Shown: positions 24,178 to 33,650 of the stretch, piece after piece
How the letters are laid out: each line of letters begins with the position of its first letter
Position numbering within the stretch: position 1 is the first letter of the stretch
Source: Lachnospiraceae bacterium
GTDB taxonomy: Bacteria; Bacillota; Clostridia; Lachnospirales; Lachnospiraceae
Reading direction: 5' to 3'
Assembly: GCA_017544705.1 (NCBI GenBank)
Contig: JAFYDQ010000172.1
Span: 1 to 42,856, forward strand
DNA length: 42,856 bases
Notes under the pieces: generated by a model
What the model was told of the DNA's origin: nothing
Database searches by the model: none
Seen by the model: only the letters and a program-made list of their open reading frames with translations
Program-made: the position numbers and the translations under genes

Positions 24178-26136
24178 ATGGATAAGATCGCACGAATGAA
24201 AGAACTCGTCGAAATCCTGAAAAAAGCTTCAAAGGCTTATTATCAGGAAGCCGATGAGATCATGAGCAATTATGAATATGATAAGCTGTATGATGAACTG
24301 ACGGCCCTGGAACAGGAAACCGGCATGGTTCTGGCAGGGTCTGTCACACAGTCTGTCGGCTATGAGGTCTTAAGCGAACTTCCGAAAGAAGAACATGCAA
24401 CTCCCATGCTTTCCCTGGACAAGACCAAGAGCAGGGAAGAACTGAAGGAATGGCTACATGGTCATGAAGGCGTACTTTCCTGGAAAGAAGACGGGCTCAC
24501 GATCGTTTTGACCTACCGAAACGGAGAACTCTATAAAGCAGTCACGAGAGGAAACGGCGAAACCGGTGAAGTGATCACGCAGAATGCAAAGGTATTTATG
24601 AATGTTCCGCTCAAGATTCCCTATCAGGAAGAACTCATCCTGCGCGGGGAAGCTGTGATCAGCTATGCGGATTTTGAGAAGATCAATGAGACGATCGCTG
24701 ATGTCGACGCGAAATATAAGAATCCGAGAAATCTTTGTTCAGGCTCCGTCAGGCAGCTGAACAATGAGATCACAGCGTCCAGGAATGTCCGTTTTTATGC
24801 GTTTGCGCTTGTCAGTGCCAATGCATATGATTTTCAGAATTCAAGGATGAAACAGCTTGCTTTTCTTAAGCAGATGGGGTTTGATGTAGTAGAGCATTAT
24901 CTTGTAAATCCGGATACGATCCTTGATCGGATTCAGTATTTTGCGGACTCGATCGGATCCAACCCGATCCCTTCCGACGGTCTTGTCCTGACGCTTAACG
25001 ACATCGCATACGGAAATTCGCTTGGCAGGACCGCTAAATTTCCAAGGGACTCCATCGCGTTCAAATGGGCGGACGAGATCAGGGAAACAACCCTTCTTCA
25101 GATCGAATGGAGTCCGAGCAGAACCGGACTGATCAATCCGGTTGCGGTATTTTGTCCTGTCGAACTGGAAGGTACGACGGTCTCGCGTGCCAGTGTGCAC
25201 AATGTCAGTATCGTGAAACGGCTGGAGCTCGGGATCGGTGACAAGATCACCGTATACAAAGCGAATATGATCATTCCGCAGATCGCCGATAATCTGACAA
25301 GAAGCGGGAATCCTCCGATCGCTGACAAGTGTCCCGCGTGCGGGATGCCAACCAGGATCGATTCCGAAAACGGTGTGGAAACGCTTCGCTGCGATAATCC
25401 GGATTGCTCTGCCAAAAAGATCAAATCATTTACGCTTTTTGTAAGCCGCGATGCCATGAACATGGACGGAATCTCGGAATCCACGCTTGAAAAACTCATT
25501 GCGCACGGCCTGATCCATGATTATGCGGATCTGTTTTGCTTACGGGATCATAAGGAAACGATCTGTTCGATGGACGGATTTGGGGAACTGTCCTATGAAA
25601 ACATGATCAAGAGCATTGAAAATGCCAGGAATATATCGCTTCCGAAGCTGATCTACAGTCTCGGTATTCCGAATATCGGATTATCGAACGCAAAAAACAT
25701 CTGTAAAGCATTTGATTTTGACGTTGAAAAGTTACTTGCAGCGGATGCCGCCGCTCTTTCTGCGATCGAGGGTGTCGGAGAAGTGATCGCAGACAGTTTT
25801 GTGGATTATTTTGCGTCTGAAAAGAACCGTTCCCGGTTTGCAAGGCTCTTGCAGGAGGTATCGCTTGAAAAAGTGGAAATAGATACTTCGAATGCCGACA
25901 TCGCCGGAAAAACATTTGTGATCACGGGATCGCTTAATCATTACGAAAACAGGAATGCACTCAAAGAGATCATTGAGAGCCGCGGCGGAAAAGTTGCGGG
26001 CTCTGTCAGCGCCAAAACAGATTATCTGATCAATAATGATATCACAAGCAATTCTTCCAAGAATAAGATGGCAAAAGAATACAATATTCCGATCATTCCG
26101 GAAGAAGAAGTGATGCGCATGTTAGGCGTTCAATAA
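24178..26136 (+). CDS. ligA: NAD-dependent DNA ligase LigA
   Basis: A 652-residue ligase that joins DNA nicks using NAD. The order is as usual: an Ia-like NAD-binding region (YYQEADEIMSNYEYDKLYDEL), the adenylation domain with the nucleophile Lys103 in KEDG, an OB fold (VELEGTTVSRASVHN), a zinc ribbon (Cys385, Cys388, Cys405, Cys410), helix-hairpin-helix repeats and a C-terminal BRCT domain (DIAGKTFVITGSLNHYENR). It is the somewhat divergent form I associate with Lachnospiraceae; KxDG is intact. AGAGGAT precedes the ATG. It is probably in one operon with the pseudouridine synthase and metA. Confidence 0.97.
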   Translation: MDKIARMKELVEILKKASKAYYQEADEIMSNYEYDKLYDELTALEQETGMVLAGSVTQSVGYEVLSELPKEEHATPMLSLDKTKSREELKEWLHGHEGVLSWKEDGLTIVLTYRNGELYKAVTRGNGETGEVITQNAKVFMNVPLKIPYQEELILRGEAVISYADFEKINETIADVDAKYKNPRNLCSGSVRQLNNEITASRNVRFYAFALVSANAYDFQNSRMKQLAFLKQMGFDVVEHYLVNPDTILDRIQYFADSIGSNPIPSDGLVLTLNDIAYGNSLGRTAKFPRDSIAFKWADEIRETTLLQIEWSPSRTGLINPVAVFCPVELEGTTVSRASVHNVSIVKRLELGIGDKITVYKANMIIPQIADNLTRSGNPPIADKCPACGMPTRIDSENGVETLRCDNPDCSAKKIKSFTLFVSRDAMNMDGISESTLEKLIAHGLIHDYADLFCLRDHKETICSMDGFGELSYENMIKSIENARNISLPKLIYSLGIPNIGLSNAKNICKAFDFDVEKLLAADAAALSAIEGVGEVIADSFVDYFASEKNRSRFARLLQEVSLEKVEIDTSNADIAGKTFVITGSLNHYENRNALKEIIESRGGKVAGSVSAKTDYLINNDITSNSSKNKMAKEYNIPIIPEEEVMRMLGVQ

Positions 26137-26156
26137 ACAAAAGTCAGGAGACAGAT

Positions 26157-27080
26157 ATGCCGATCAAAGTTCAGGGCGAACTGCCCGCAAAAGAAATACT
26201 CGAAAATGAAAATATATTCGTTATGGATGAGACCAGAGCCCTGCATCAGGACATTCGTCCGCTGAAGGTGCTGATCTTAAATAACATGCCCGTGAAACAG
26301 GATACGGAGTTACAGATCCTACGCGCCATGTCCAATACCCCTTTGCAGATCGACGTGACTTTTATGCATGCCAAAAGCCATGTGTCGCAAAATACCAGCG
26401 TGAATCATCTGAACAAATTCTATGTGACGCTGGATGATATCCGCAATGAGAAATTTGACGGTATGATCATCACGGGCGCCCCCGTGGAGAGCTTGCCGTT
26501 TGAGGAGGTTGATTACTGGCCGGAAACCTGCGAGATCCTTGACTGGGCCAATCGTCACGTTACCTCGATCATGCATATCTGCTGGGCGGCACAGGCCGGA
26601 TTCTATTATTATTACGGAATTGATAAGATCCCTTTGCCCAAGAAGCTGTTCGGGATCTACGAACATCGTGTATCAAACCGGAAAATACCGCTTGTACGCG
26701 GATTTGACGATATTTTCCTGGCGCCGCATTCCAGGCATACGGCAACGCCGTCCGATGCGATCCATGCATGCAGGGATCTGACCGTGCTTGCCGAATCGGA
26801 AGAAGCCGGGGTCTTCCTGGCGATCGCTGAGGAAGGCAAAAAGATCTTCGTAACGGGACATCCGGAGTACGACAGATATACACTCAGAAACGAATATGAG
26901 CGGGATCGCGGAAAAGGGCTCGATATCCAGGTTCCGGTTAATTATTTCCCGGGCGATGATCCGCGGGAAAGGCCGCTTTTGCAGTGGAGAAGCCACAGCG
27001 ATAATTTATACTGTAACTGGCTGAATTATTACGTTTATCAGATCACACCTTATGACGTGGAAGCGATCGGCGGAAAATAA
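26157..27080 (+). CDS. metA: Homoserine O-acetyltransferase (MetA family)
   Basis: A 307-residue MetA-family acyltransferase for the first committed step from homoserine to methionine. Catalytic residues are in the standard positions: Cys142 (MHICWAAQ), His235 and Glu237 (GHPEYDRY), plus the KQDTELQ and PHSRHT blocks. Residue 111 is Glu (TGAPVE). In this family Glu111 goes with acetyl-CoA and Gly111 with succinyl-CoA, so I predict O-acetylation despite the family name. CAGGAG at 26144-26149 gives the start. It follows ligA by 20 bases with no promoter visible, an unusual pairing. Confidence 0.96.
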   Translation: MPIKVQGELPAKEILENENIFVMDETRALHQDIRPLKVLILNNMPVKQDTELQILRAMSNTPLQIDVTFMHAKSHVSQNTSVNHLNKFYVTLDDIRNEKFDGMIITGAPVESLPFEEVDYWPETCEILDWANRHVTSIMHICWAAQAGFYYYYGIDKIPLPKKLFGIYEHRVSNRKIPLVRGFDDIFLAPHSRHTATPSDAIHACRDLTVLAESEEAGVFLAIAEEGKKIFVTGHPEYDRYTLRNEYERDRGKGLDIQVPVNYFPGDDPRERPLLQWRSHSDNLYCNWLNYYVYQITPYDVEAIGGK

Positions 27081-27172
27081 CCCGGTTTTTATTAAAATTT
27101 CAAAAAATCTGCTGTATAAATTTTCGTTATCTGATAAAATATATCTACATCTTTCTAAAAGGAGGTTATGGT

Positions 27173-27547
27173 ATGGAAATGAAGTTTTATCGTTGTAAAC
27201 ATTGCGGACAGATCATTGCCGTTGTCAAAGCGACCGGCGTACCGATCATCTGCTGTGGTGAGGCCATGGAAGAGATCGTTCCCGGGACAACGGATGCCGC
27301 TGTAGAAAAGCATGTTCCCGTATATGAGGTAAACGGCGGAAAAGTCACGGTCACGGTCGGTGCAACCCTGCATCCGATGGAACCGGAGCATTATATTGAA
27401 TGGATCGCATTACAGACAAATACCGGTAATCAGCGAAAGGTTTTGAAGCCCGGAGACAAACCGGAAGCGGTATTTGCGATCGGAGAAGGGGATGTCGTGG
27501 AATCGGTTTATGCATATTGTAATCTGCACAGTCTCTGGAAAGCGTAA
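27173..27547 (+). CDS. Desulfoferrodoxin (superoxide reductase)
   Basis: A 124-residue iron protein that reduces superoxide to peroxide in anaerobes. The N-terminal desulforedoxin-like centre has Cys8, Cys11, Cys27 and Cys28; the catalytic centre has EKH (Glu45, Lys46, His47), His67, His73, Cys116 and His119 in YCNLHSLWKA. It is the two-iron form. A perfect AAAGGAGG-type site precedes the ATG; upstream a TAAAAT at 27135-27140 could be a -10 box, with a poor -35. The rubrerythrin gene follows 44 bases later, making a superoxide-then-peroxide detoxification pair. Confidence 0.97.
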   Translation: MEMKFYRCKHCGQIIAVVKATGVPIICCGEAMEEIVPGTTDAAVEKHVPVYEVNGGKVTVTVGATLHPMEPEHYIEWIALQTNTGNQRKVLKPGDKPEAVFAIGEGDVVESVYAYCNLHSLWKA

Positions 27548-27591
27548 TTTAAGAAACAGACAATCAGAATTCATCATAAAGGAGATAAAAC

Positions 27592-28257
27592 ATGAAAACT
27601 TATAAGTGTTTGGTATGCGGAGAAGTGTTTACGGTTGAAGACGGCGCGGAGGCTGTTTGCCCGCTTTGCGGCGTAAGCGGCGATAAGCTGGAACTTGTTG
27701 AAGAATCCGGATCCAATTCTTCCAATCCTTATGCAGGGACACAGACGGAAAAGAACCTGCAGGCTGCTTTTGCCGGTGAATCCCAGGCCAGGAACAAATA
27801 TACCTATTTTGCTTCCAAAGCAAAAAAAGAAGGATATGAGCAGATTGCCGCACTGTTCCTGCAAACAGCCGATAATGAAAAAGAGCATGCAAAGCTCTGG
27901 TTCAAGGAATTAAACGGGATCGGTACGACTGCCGAGAATCTTCTTGCCGCAGCGGAGGGGGAAAACTTCGAATGGACGGATATGTATGAAGATTTCGCCA
28001 AAACCGCGGAAAAAGAAGGATTTGCAGAACTTGCCGCAAAATTCAGGGGCGTAGCGGCCATTGAGAAACGTCACGAAGAACGTTACCGTGCTTTGCTGAA
28101 GAATGTTGAAACGGCTGAAGTCTTCAAGAAGAGTGAAGTGAAGGTATGGGAATGCCGTAATTGCGGACATATTGTTGTCGGAACGAATGCGCCTGATGTT
28201 TGTCCGGTGTGTGCACATCCGCAGAGTTATTTTGAAGTTCACGCGGAAAACTATTAA
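27592..28257 (+). CDS. Rubrerythrin with rubredoxin-like domains at both ends
   Basis: A 221-residue peroxide-reducing diiron protein. It has an N-terminal rubredoxin-like ribbon (Cys6, Cys9, Cys23, Cys26), a ferritin-like four-helix domain with [23 protein letters not shown] and [12 protein letters not shown] (diiron Glu/His ligands), then a C-terminal rubredoxin (Cys188, Cys191, Cys204, Cys207). Classical rubrerythrins have only the C-terminal domain and reverse ones only the N-terminal, so this is a three-domain form. AAAGGAG before the ATG. It works with the superoxide reductase upstream. Confidence 0.96.
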   Translation: MKTYKCLVCGEVFTVEDGAEAVCPLCGVSGDKLELVEESGSNSSNPYAGTQTEKNLQAAFAGESQARNKYTYFASKAKKEGYEQIAALFLQTADNEKEHAKLWFKELNGIGTTAENLLAAAEGENFEWTDMYEDFAKTAEKEGFAELAAKFRGVAAIEKRHEERYRALLKNVETAEVFKKSEVKVWECRNCGHIVVGTNAPDVCPVCAHPQSYFEVHAENY

Positions 28258-28265
28258 AAAAGGCA

Positions 28266-28294
28266 TTTACAAGCGCTTTTATTCTGTGTTATCC
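28266..28294 (+). promoter_or_regulatory. Possible promoter of the vanY-type gene
   Basis: TTTACA (28266-28271), 17-base spacer, TTATCC (28289-28294; TATCCT one base on). Moderate match, immediately after the rubrerythrin stop. Confidence 0.45.
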
Positions 28295-28321
28295 TAATTC
28301 CGCACGTTTAAAGGAGTTAAG

Positions 28322-29191
28322 ATGAATAAAAGTGCAAGTATGAAAAATGTTATGATCGCAATGGAAGTGCTGCTTTGTCTGGTGGCACTTCTTTTGCTGC
28401 TTTTTAAACATAATGTAGACGGTTCACAGGTACATCCCGTTGCGGAGCAGGATGAGGTTATGGATTTTTCCGATTTTCTGGAGGCAGGTGAAGAGCCCGT
28501 CACGCATCCTGATCTTTCAACTTTTATGGAAGAACATCCGGATCATACGGATAGCATTACCGAAGCAGAAACGGAAGATGCAAAAATACAGACAGAAGAG
28601 AGTTATCAGACGGATCAAAGGGATAACTGGAGACTGATCCTGGTCAACAAACAAAATCCCGTCCCTGCGGATTATGAAGTAAAACTTACGGAAATTTCAG
28701 GCTCGATGCAGGTGGATGAGCGGATCGCAACGGATCTTGCCGCGATGTTACGTGCGGCAAAAGATGACGGCGTCTCTTTATCGATCGTCAGCGCATACCG
28801 GGATATGGATAAGCAGACAAAACTGTTTGAGGCAAAGATCAGACGTTGTATGAAAAACGGGACCACTTATATGGATGCTTATTCCAGAGCATCGGAATCC
28901 GTAACGGTTCCCGGAAGCAGTGAACACCAGCTGGGACTGGCGCTTGACATCGTCGGATCGGGCCATCAGGCACTTGATGAATCTTTCGGTGATACGGAGG
29001 CAGGAAAGTGGCTTGCCAGATATTGTGATGAATACGGATTTATTCTCCGCTATCCGAAAGGAAAAGAATACATTACGGGCATCATCTACGAACCCTGGCA
29101 TTTCCGTTATGTCGGCAGGGAAGCTGCAAGAGAGATCATGGGAAATGAGATCACGTTGGAAGAGTATCTTTGGAGCATGGGGGATCAATAG
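28322..29191 (+). CDS. VanY-type D-alanyl-D-alanine carboxypeptidase (M15B)
   Basis: A 289-residue membrane-anchored metallopeptidase: a membrane helix at about 8-28, an acidic spacer of about 75 residues, then a M15B domain with SIVSAYRDMDKQTKLF, zinc motif SSEHQLGLALDI (SxHxxGxAxD) and EPWHFRYVG (catalytic Glu and third His). It trims the terminal D-Ala of peptidoglycan stem peptides outside the membrane. Because no vanHAX genes are nearby, this is probably housekeeping wall trimming and not glycopeptide resistance. AAAGGAG before ATG 28322; tgt starts on the next base after its stop. Confidence 0.93.
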   Translation: MNKSASMKNVMIAMEVLLCLVALLLLLFKHNVDGSQVHPVAEQDEVMDFSDFLEAGEEPVTHPDLSTFMEEHPDHTDSITEAETEDAKIQTEESYQTDQRDNWRLILVNKQNPVPADYEVKLTEISGSMQVDERIATDLAAMLRAAKDDGVSLSIVSAYRDMDKQTKLFEAKIRRCMKNGTTYMDAYSRASESVTVPGSSEHQLGLALDIVGSGHQALDESFGDTEAGKWLARYCDEYGFILRYPKGKEYITGIIYEPWHFRYVGREAAREIMGNEITLEEYLWSMGDQ

Positions 29192-30325
29192 TTGTACCGG
29201 ATCATTGCAAAAGAAGGAAATGCAAAACGCGCAGTTTTCGAAACGCCCCACGGAACCATTGAGACACCGGTATTTATGAATGTCGGTACGGTTGCCGCGA
29301 TCAAAGGTGCCGTATCCACGAATGATCTGAAAGAGATCGGATGCCAGGTGGAACTGAGCAATACTTATCATTTACATGTAAGGCCGGGTGATGAAGTCGT
29401 AAAAGCACTCGGTGGTCTGCATCGTTTTATGGTCTGGGACCGTCCGATCCTGACGGATTCCGGTGGATTCCAGGTATTTTCCTTAAGTTCGCTTCGAAGT
29501 ATTAAAGAAGAAGGCGTATCCTTTCATTCACATATAGACGGCAGAAAGATCTTCATGGGTCCGGAGGAGAGCATACGGATCCAGTCTAACCTTGCATCCA
29601 CGATCGCCATGGCCTTTGACGAATGCCCGAGTTCCAGAGCCGACCGGCATTATGTGCAGGACAGTGTGGACCGCACGACCAGATGGCTGATCAGATGTAA
29701 GGCAGAAATGGAACGGCTTAAAGCGCTTCCGGATACGATCAACAGGGAACAGATGCTTTTTGGGATCAATCAGGGGGCGGTATATGATGATATCCGTATC
29801 GAGCATGCGAAAGCGATCACGGAACTGAATCTTGACGGGTATGCCATCGGCGGACTTGCAGTCGGAGAAACCCATGCCGAAATGTATCGCATCCTGGAGT
29901 CCGTAATCCCGTATCTTCCGGAGGATAAACCGACATATTTAATGGGCGTCGGCACACCGGCCAATATTCTGGAAGGGGTTGAACGCGGGGTTGATTTCTT
30001 CGATTGTGTTTATCCGACCAGAAACGGACGTCATGCGCATCTTTATACAAACCACGGAAAGATCAATCTGTTCAATGAGAAATACAAACTGGATGACCGG
30101 CCGATCGAGGAAGGATGCCAGTGTCCGACCTGCAGGGTTTATTCCAGGGCATATATCCGGCATTTACTGAAAGCAAAAGAAATGCTCGGCATGCGTCTGT
30201 GCGTCCTGCATAACCTGTATTTTTACAACCGTATGATGACGGAGATCAGGGAAGCGATCGAAGAAGGAAGATTTGCGTCTTATAAGGCCGAGAAACTGTA
30301 TCAGATGGAACAGGGGCCCGATTGA
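29192..30325 (+). CDS. tgt: tRNA-guanine transglycosylase
   Basis: A 377-residue enzyme that exchanges guanine 34 for a queuine precursor in tRNAs with GUN anticodons. Motifs: nucleophile/acid loops LTDSGGFQVFSL and DCVYPTRNGRHA, plus the zinc site CQCPTC.....H near the C terminus. The TTG start at 29192 directly follows the vanY-type stop, with GGGGGAT as ribosome site. The tgt-yajC order is widely conserved in bacteria. queA, often adjacent, is missing here. Confidence 0.97.
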   Translation: MYRIIAKEGNAKRAVFETPHGTIETPVFMNVGTVAAIKGAVSTNDLKEIGCQVELSNTYHLHVRPGDEVVKALGGLHRFMVWDRPILTDSGGFQVFSLSSLRSIKEEGVSFHSHIDGRKIFMGPEESIRIQSNLASTIAMAFDECPSSRADRHYVQDSVDRTTRWLIRCKAEMERLKALPDTINREQMLFGINQGAVYDDIRIEHAKAITELNLDGYAIGGLAVGETHAEMYRILESVIPYLPEDKPTYLMGVGTPANILEGVERGVDFFDCVYPTRNGRHAHLYTNHGKINLFNEKYKLDDRPIEEGCQCPTCRVYSRAYIRHLLKAKEMLGMRLCVLHNLYFYNRMMTEIREAIEEGRFASYKAEKLYQMEQGPD

Positions 30326-30345
30326 CCTTCTTCTTATAAAAATAC

Positions 30346-30374
30346 TTGATGATATACCGGATTTTGTGTATCAT
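30346..30374 (+). promoter_or_regulatory. Promoter of yajC
   Basis: TTGATG (30346-30351) and TATCAT (30369-30374) with a 17-base spacer, about 44 bases before the yajC start. Confidence 0.6.
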
Positions 30375-30417
30375 GTTTCATATGAGCTTGCAGATTCGAT
30401 AAACAGGAGGTTTCCAT

Positions 30418-30735
30418 ATGGCATTATTCAGCGCAGCAGTTGCGGAGACAGGATATTCCAGTTATATCATGTTGATCGCATGGGTGGTGATCATCGGTGT
30501 GTTCTTGTATTTCACGATGATCAAACCGCAGAAAAAAGAACAAAACCGCATCAAGACCATGTTGGCCGAACTGGAGGCAGGAGACAGCGTGCTCACATCC
30601 AGCGGATTTTACGGTGTCGTGATCGATGTGGATGAGGATACGGTGATCGTAGAATTCGGCAATAACAAGAACTGCCGGATCCCGATGCAGAAAACTGCTA
30701 TCACGCAGATTGAGAAGCCGGGCACTGATGCATGA
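30418..30735 (+). CDS. yajC: Preprotein translocase accessory subunit YajC
   Basis: A 105-residue protein with one N-terminal membrane helix (IMLIAWVVIIGVFLYFTMIKPQKKEQ) and the conserved MIKPQKKEQNR..M...L..GD.V.T..G motif. YajC associates with SecDF in the Sec translocase. AGGAGG before the ATG. The usual partners secD and secF are not downstream; the next gene is leuB after a long hairpin. Confidence 0.95.
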   Translation: MALFSAAVAETGYSSYIMLIAWVVIIGVFLYFTMIKPQKKEQNRIKTMLAELEAGDSVLTSSGFYGVVIDVDEDTVIVEFGNNKNCRIPMQKTAITQIEKPGTDA

Positions 30736-30771
30736 TCCGATTTATAAGTTTCATATGGTAGTATCAGTCTG

Positions 30772-30812
30772 ATTCACGTTTTGGCATAGTGGTATTATGT
30801 CAGAACGTGAAT
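30772..30812. other. Long hairpin between yajC and leuB
   Basis: Left arm 30772-30788 (ATTCACGTTTTGGCATA) and right arm 30796-30812 (TATGTCAGAACGTGAAT) form a 17-bp stem with two wobbles and a 7-base loop. There is no strong T-run after it, so it may be a weak terminator or a leader structure for the leuB operon. Confidence 0.6.
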
Positions 30813-30859
30813 TTGTGTAGTTTATAACAGAAATATTCAGGAATGACAGGAGAAAGACT

Positions 30860-31948
30860 ATGAAAGCAAAGATCGCATGCATTCCGGGAGACGGCATTGG
30901 CCCGGAGATCGTTTCGCAGGCGCGCTATGTCCTCGATGCCATCGCCGGAAAATTCGGGCATGATTTTGCATATCAGGAATTGCTTCTGGGAGGGGCCGCC
31001 ATTGACCAGACGGGTGTTCCGCTTCCGGAAGAGACCGTACAGGGGGCCCTTGGCGCAGACGCTGTGCTGATGGGGTCGATCGGCGGTAATACCTCTACTT
31101 CCCCCTGGTATCAGCTTCCGCCGAATCTTCGTCCGGAGGCCGGCCTTCTGGGAATCCGTAAAGCGCTCGGATTATTTGCAAATTTAAGACCTGCACTGCT
31201 GTATCGGGAACTTGCCGATGCATGCCCGTTAAAAACCGAACTGACATCCGGCGGGTTTGATCTTCTGATCATGCGTGAACTGACCGGCGGGCTATATTTC
31301 GGGGAACGGGAAACCGTGGTTGAAAACGGCTTAAGGAAAGCAAAAGATACTCTGGTTTATGATGAAAATGAGATCCGCCGGATAGCGATCAAGGGATTTG
31401 AGATCGCCATGAAACGCAGAAAAAAAGTCACAAGTGTTGATAAAGCCAATGTTCTTGATTCTTCCAGATTATGGAGAAGTGTTGTCAATGAGGTTGCGAA
31501 AGACTATCCGGATGTGGAACTGGAACATATGCTCGTGGATAATTGTGCAATGCAGCTTGTCAGGGATCCCGGACAATTTGACGTGATCCTTACGGAAAAC
31601 ATGTTCGGCGATATTCTTTCGGATGAGGCAAGCATGATCACGGGATCGATCGGCATGCTGCCGAGCGCGTCCTTAAATGAGACTTCTTTCGGCCTTTATG
31701 AGCCAAGCCACGGTTCCGCACCTGATATTGCGGGACAGGATAAGGCAAATCCGATCGCAACGATCCTGTCAGCATCAATGCTGCTTCGTTATTCGCTGAA
31801 TCTTACTTCGGAAGCGGATGCGATCGATGAAGCAGTGGAAAAAGTATTGCGCGACGGATTCAGAACCGGAGACATTATGTCGGATGGTTGTAAAAAAGTC
31901 GGAACAAAGGAAATGGGTAAGCTTATTGCGGAAAGGATCGGAGCATGA
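30860..31948 (+). CDS. leuB: 3-Isopropylmalate dehydrogenase
   Basis: A 362-residue NAD-dependent dehydrogenase of leucine synthesis. It starts [13 protein letters not shown], contains [35 protein letters not shown], the substrate/metal region VDNCAMQLV with [14 protein letters not shown], and the NAD site [18 protein letters not shown]. Length normal. CAGGAG before the ATG. It overlaps ilvD by 4 bases (ATGA). leuA, leuC and leuD are not in the window. Confidence 0.97.
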   Translation: MKAKIACIPGDGIGPEIVSQARYVLDAIAGKFGHDFAYQELLLGGAAIDQTGVPLPEETVQGALGADAVLMGSIGGNTSTSPWYQLPPNLRPEAGLLGIRKALGLFANLRPALLYRELADACPLKTELTSGGFDLLIMRELTGGLYFGERETVVENGLRKAKDTLVYDENEIRRIAIKGFEIAMKRRKKVTSVDKANVLDSSRLWRSVVNEVAKDYPDVELEHMLVDNCAMQLVRDPGQFDVILTENMFGDILSDEASMITGSIGMLPSASLNETSFGLYEPSHGSAPDIAGQDKANPIATILSASMLLRYSLNLTSEADAIDEAVEKVLRDGFRTGDIMSDGCKKVGTKEMGKLIAERIGA

Positions 31949-33609
31949 AGAGTGATGCAGTAAAAAAAGGAGCACAACAGGCACCGCACAGGTCTTTGTT
32001 TAATGCACTCGGCTTTACGAAAGAGGAAATGGAAAGACCGCTTGTCGGAATTGTCAGTTCTTATAATGAGATCGTTCCCGGTCATATGAACCTGGATAAG
32101 ATCGTTAATGCGGTGAAGCAGGGTGTGGCTATGGCCGGAGGGACTCCCGTAGTATTCCCGGCGATCGCGGTCTGTGACGGTATCGCCATGGGACATGTCG
32201 GAATGAAATATTCCCTTGTGACCAGGGACCTGATCGCCGATTCGACAGAATGTATGGCGATCGCACATCAGTTTGATGCACTTGTCATGGTTCCGAACTG
32301 CGATAAAAACGTTCCGGGTCTTCTGATGGCTGCGGCACGTGTCAATATTCCGACTGTCTTTGTATCGGGCGGCCCCATGCTTGCAGGTCATGTCAACGGA
32401 CAGAAGAGAAGTTTATCGTCCATGTTTGAGGCTGTCGGAACGCATGCGGCAGGGAAAATGAGTGATGAAGAACTCGAAGCATTTGAACGGAAAGTCTGCC
32501 CCACCTGTGGCAGTTGTTCCGGTATGTATACCGCAAACTCCATGAACTGTTTAACGGAAGCGCTCGGCATGGGACTTTCCGGTAACGGAACGATCCCTGC
32601 AGTTTATTCCGACCGTCTGCGTCTTGCAAAACATGCGGGTATGGCTGTTATGGAACTGTTAAAGAAAAACATCCGTCCCCGTGATATCATCACAAAAGAA
32701 TCGATCCTCAATGCCCTGACCATCGATATGGCACTCGGATGCTCGACCAATTCGATGCTTCATATTCCTGCCATAGCACATGAGATCGGTTTTGATTTTG
32801 ATATTTCCCTCGCCAATGAGATCAGTGAGAAAACACCGAATCTCTGCCATCTTGCGCCGGCGGGGCCGACCTACATGGAGGACCTCAATGAAGCGGGCGG
32901 TGTTTATGCGGTCATGAAAGAAGTGGCAGATCTGGGACTTCTGCATCTTGACTGTATGACGGTAACCGGCAAGACGATCGGGGAAAACATCAAAGATGCA
33001 ATCAACCTGAATCCGGAAGTTATCAGAAAGACGGATAATCCATATTCCAAGACAGGCGGTTTGGCCGTGCTGAAAGGGAATCTTGCTCCGAACGGCTCTG
33101 TTGTCAAGCGTTCGGCCGTTGTTACCGAAATGATGGTACATGAAGGTCCCGCACGTGTATTTGATTGTGAAGAAGATGCAATTGATGCGATCAAAGGCGG
33201 AAAGATCCATGAGGGAGACGTTGTCGTGATCCGTTACGAAGGCCCCAAAGGCGGCCCCGGTATGCGCGAGATGTTAAATCCTACATCGGCGATCGCAGGA
33301 ATGGGACTCGGATCCAGTGTTGCCCTGATCACGGACGGAAGGTTCTCCGGAGCCTCCCGCGGTGCGTCCATCGGTCATGTGGCGCCGGAGGCAGCCATGG
33401 GCGGTCCGATCGCTTTTGTCGAAGAAGGCGATATCATCAGTATCAATATTCCCGAATACAAGCTGGAACTGAAAGTGGATGACGCCGAACTTCAGAAACG
33501 CAAAGAAAATTGGAAGCCGGTGAAACGGGAGCTGACCGGGTATCTTGCCCGTTATGAGAAACTGGTCACTACCGCAGATAAAGGCGCTGTTTTAAGTATC
33601 AATGTTTAA
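31945..33609 (+). CDS. ilvD: Dihydroxy-acid dehydratase
   Basis: A 554-residue iron-sulfur dehydratase of valine and isoleucine synthesis. Cluster ligands and signatures include [10 protein letters not shown] and [22 protein letters not shown], and the C-terminal [17 protein letters not shown]. It overlaps leuB and is followed 41 bases later by ilvB, so the three genes are co-transcribed. Confidence 0.98.
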   Translation: MKSDAVKKGAQQAPHRSLFNALGFTKEEMERPLVGIVSSYNEIVPGHMNLDKIVNAVKQGVAMAGGTPVVFPAIAVCDGIAMGHVGMKYSLVTRDLIADSTECMAIAHQFDALVMVPNCDKNVPGLLMAAARVNIPTVFVSGGPMLAGHVNGQKRSLSSMFEAVGTHAAGKMSDEELEAFERKVCPTCGSCSGMYTANSMNCLTEALGMGLSGNGTIPAVYSDRLRLAKHAGMAVMELLKKNIRPRDIITKESILNALTIDMALGCSTNSMLHIPAIAHEIGFDFDISLANEISEKTPNLCHLAPAGPTYMEDLNEAGGVYAVMKEVADLGLLHLDCMTVTGKTIGENIKDAINLNPEVIRKTDNPYSKTGGLAVLKGNLAPNGSVVKRSAVVTEMMVHEGPARVFDCEEDAIDAIKGGKIHEGDVVVIRYEGPKGGPGMREMLNPTSAIAGMGLGSSVALITDGRFSGASRGASIGHVAPEAAMGGPIAFVEEGDIISINIPEYKLELKVDDAELQKRKENWKPVKRELTGYLARYEKLVTTADKGAVLSINV

Positions 33610-33650
33610 TCCGGAATAAATGTTTTTTTAGAAACATAAGGAGGGAGAAA

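Noticed and set aside
24484..24498. KEDG in LigA considered as a damaged active site
   Set aside because: The required pattern is KxDG, which is intact; Lys103 is present and the other domains are complete.
28322..29191. Glycopeptide resistance gene vanY
   Set aside because: The domain is VanY-like, but no vanH, vanA/B, vanX or vanRS lies nearby and the setting is housekeeping.
30736..30859. T-box or amino acid riboswitch before leuB
   Set aside because: The 124-base gap is too short for a T-box and lacks its conserved TGGNACCGCG-like element; only the long hairpin is visible.
31789..32391. Minus-strand open frame of 200 codons opposite leuB/ilvD
   Set aside because: It is a shadow of two strongly conserved genes.
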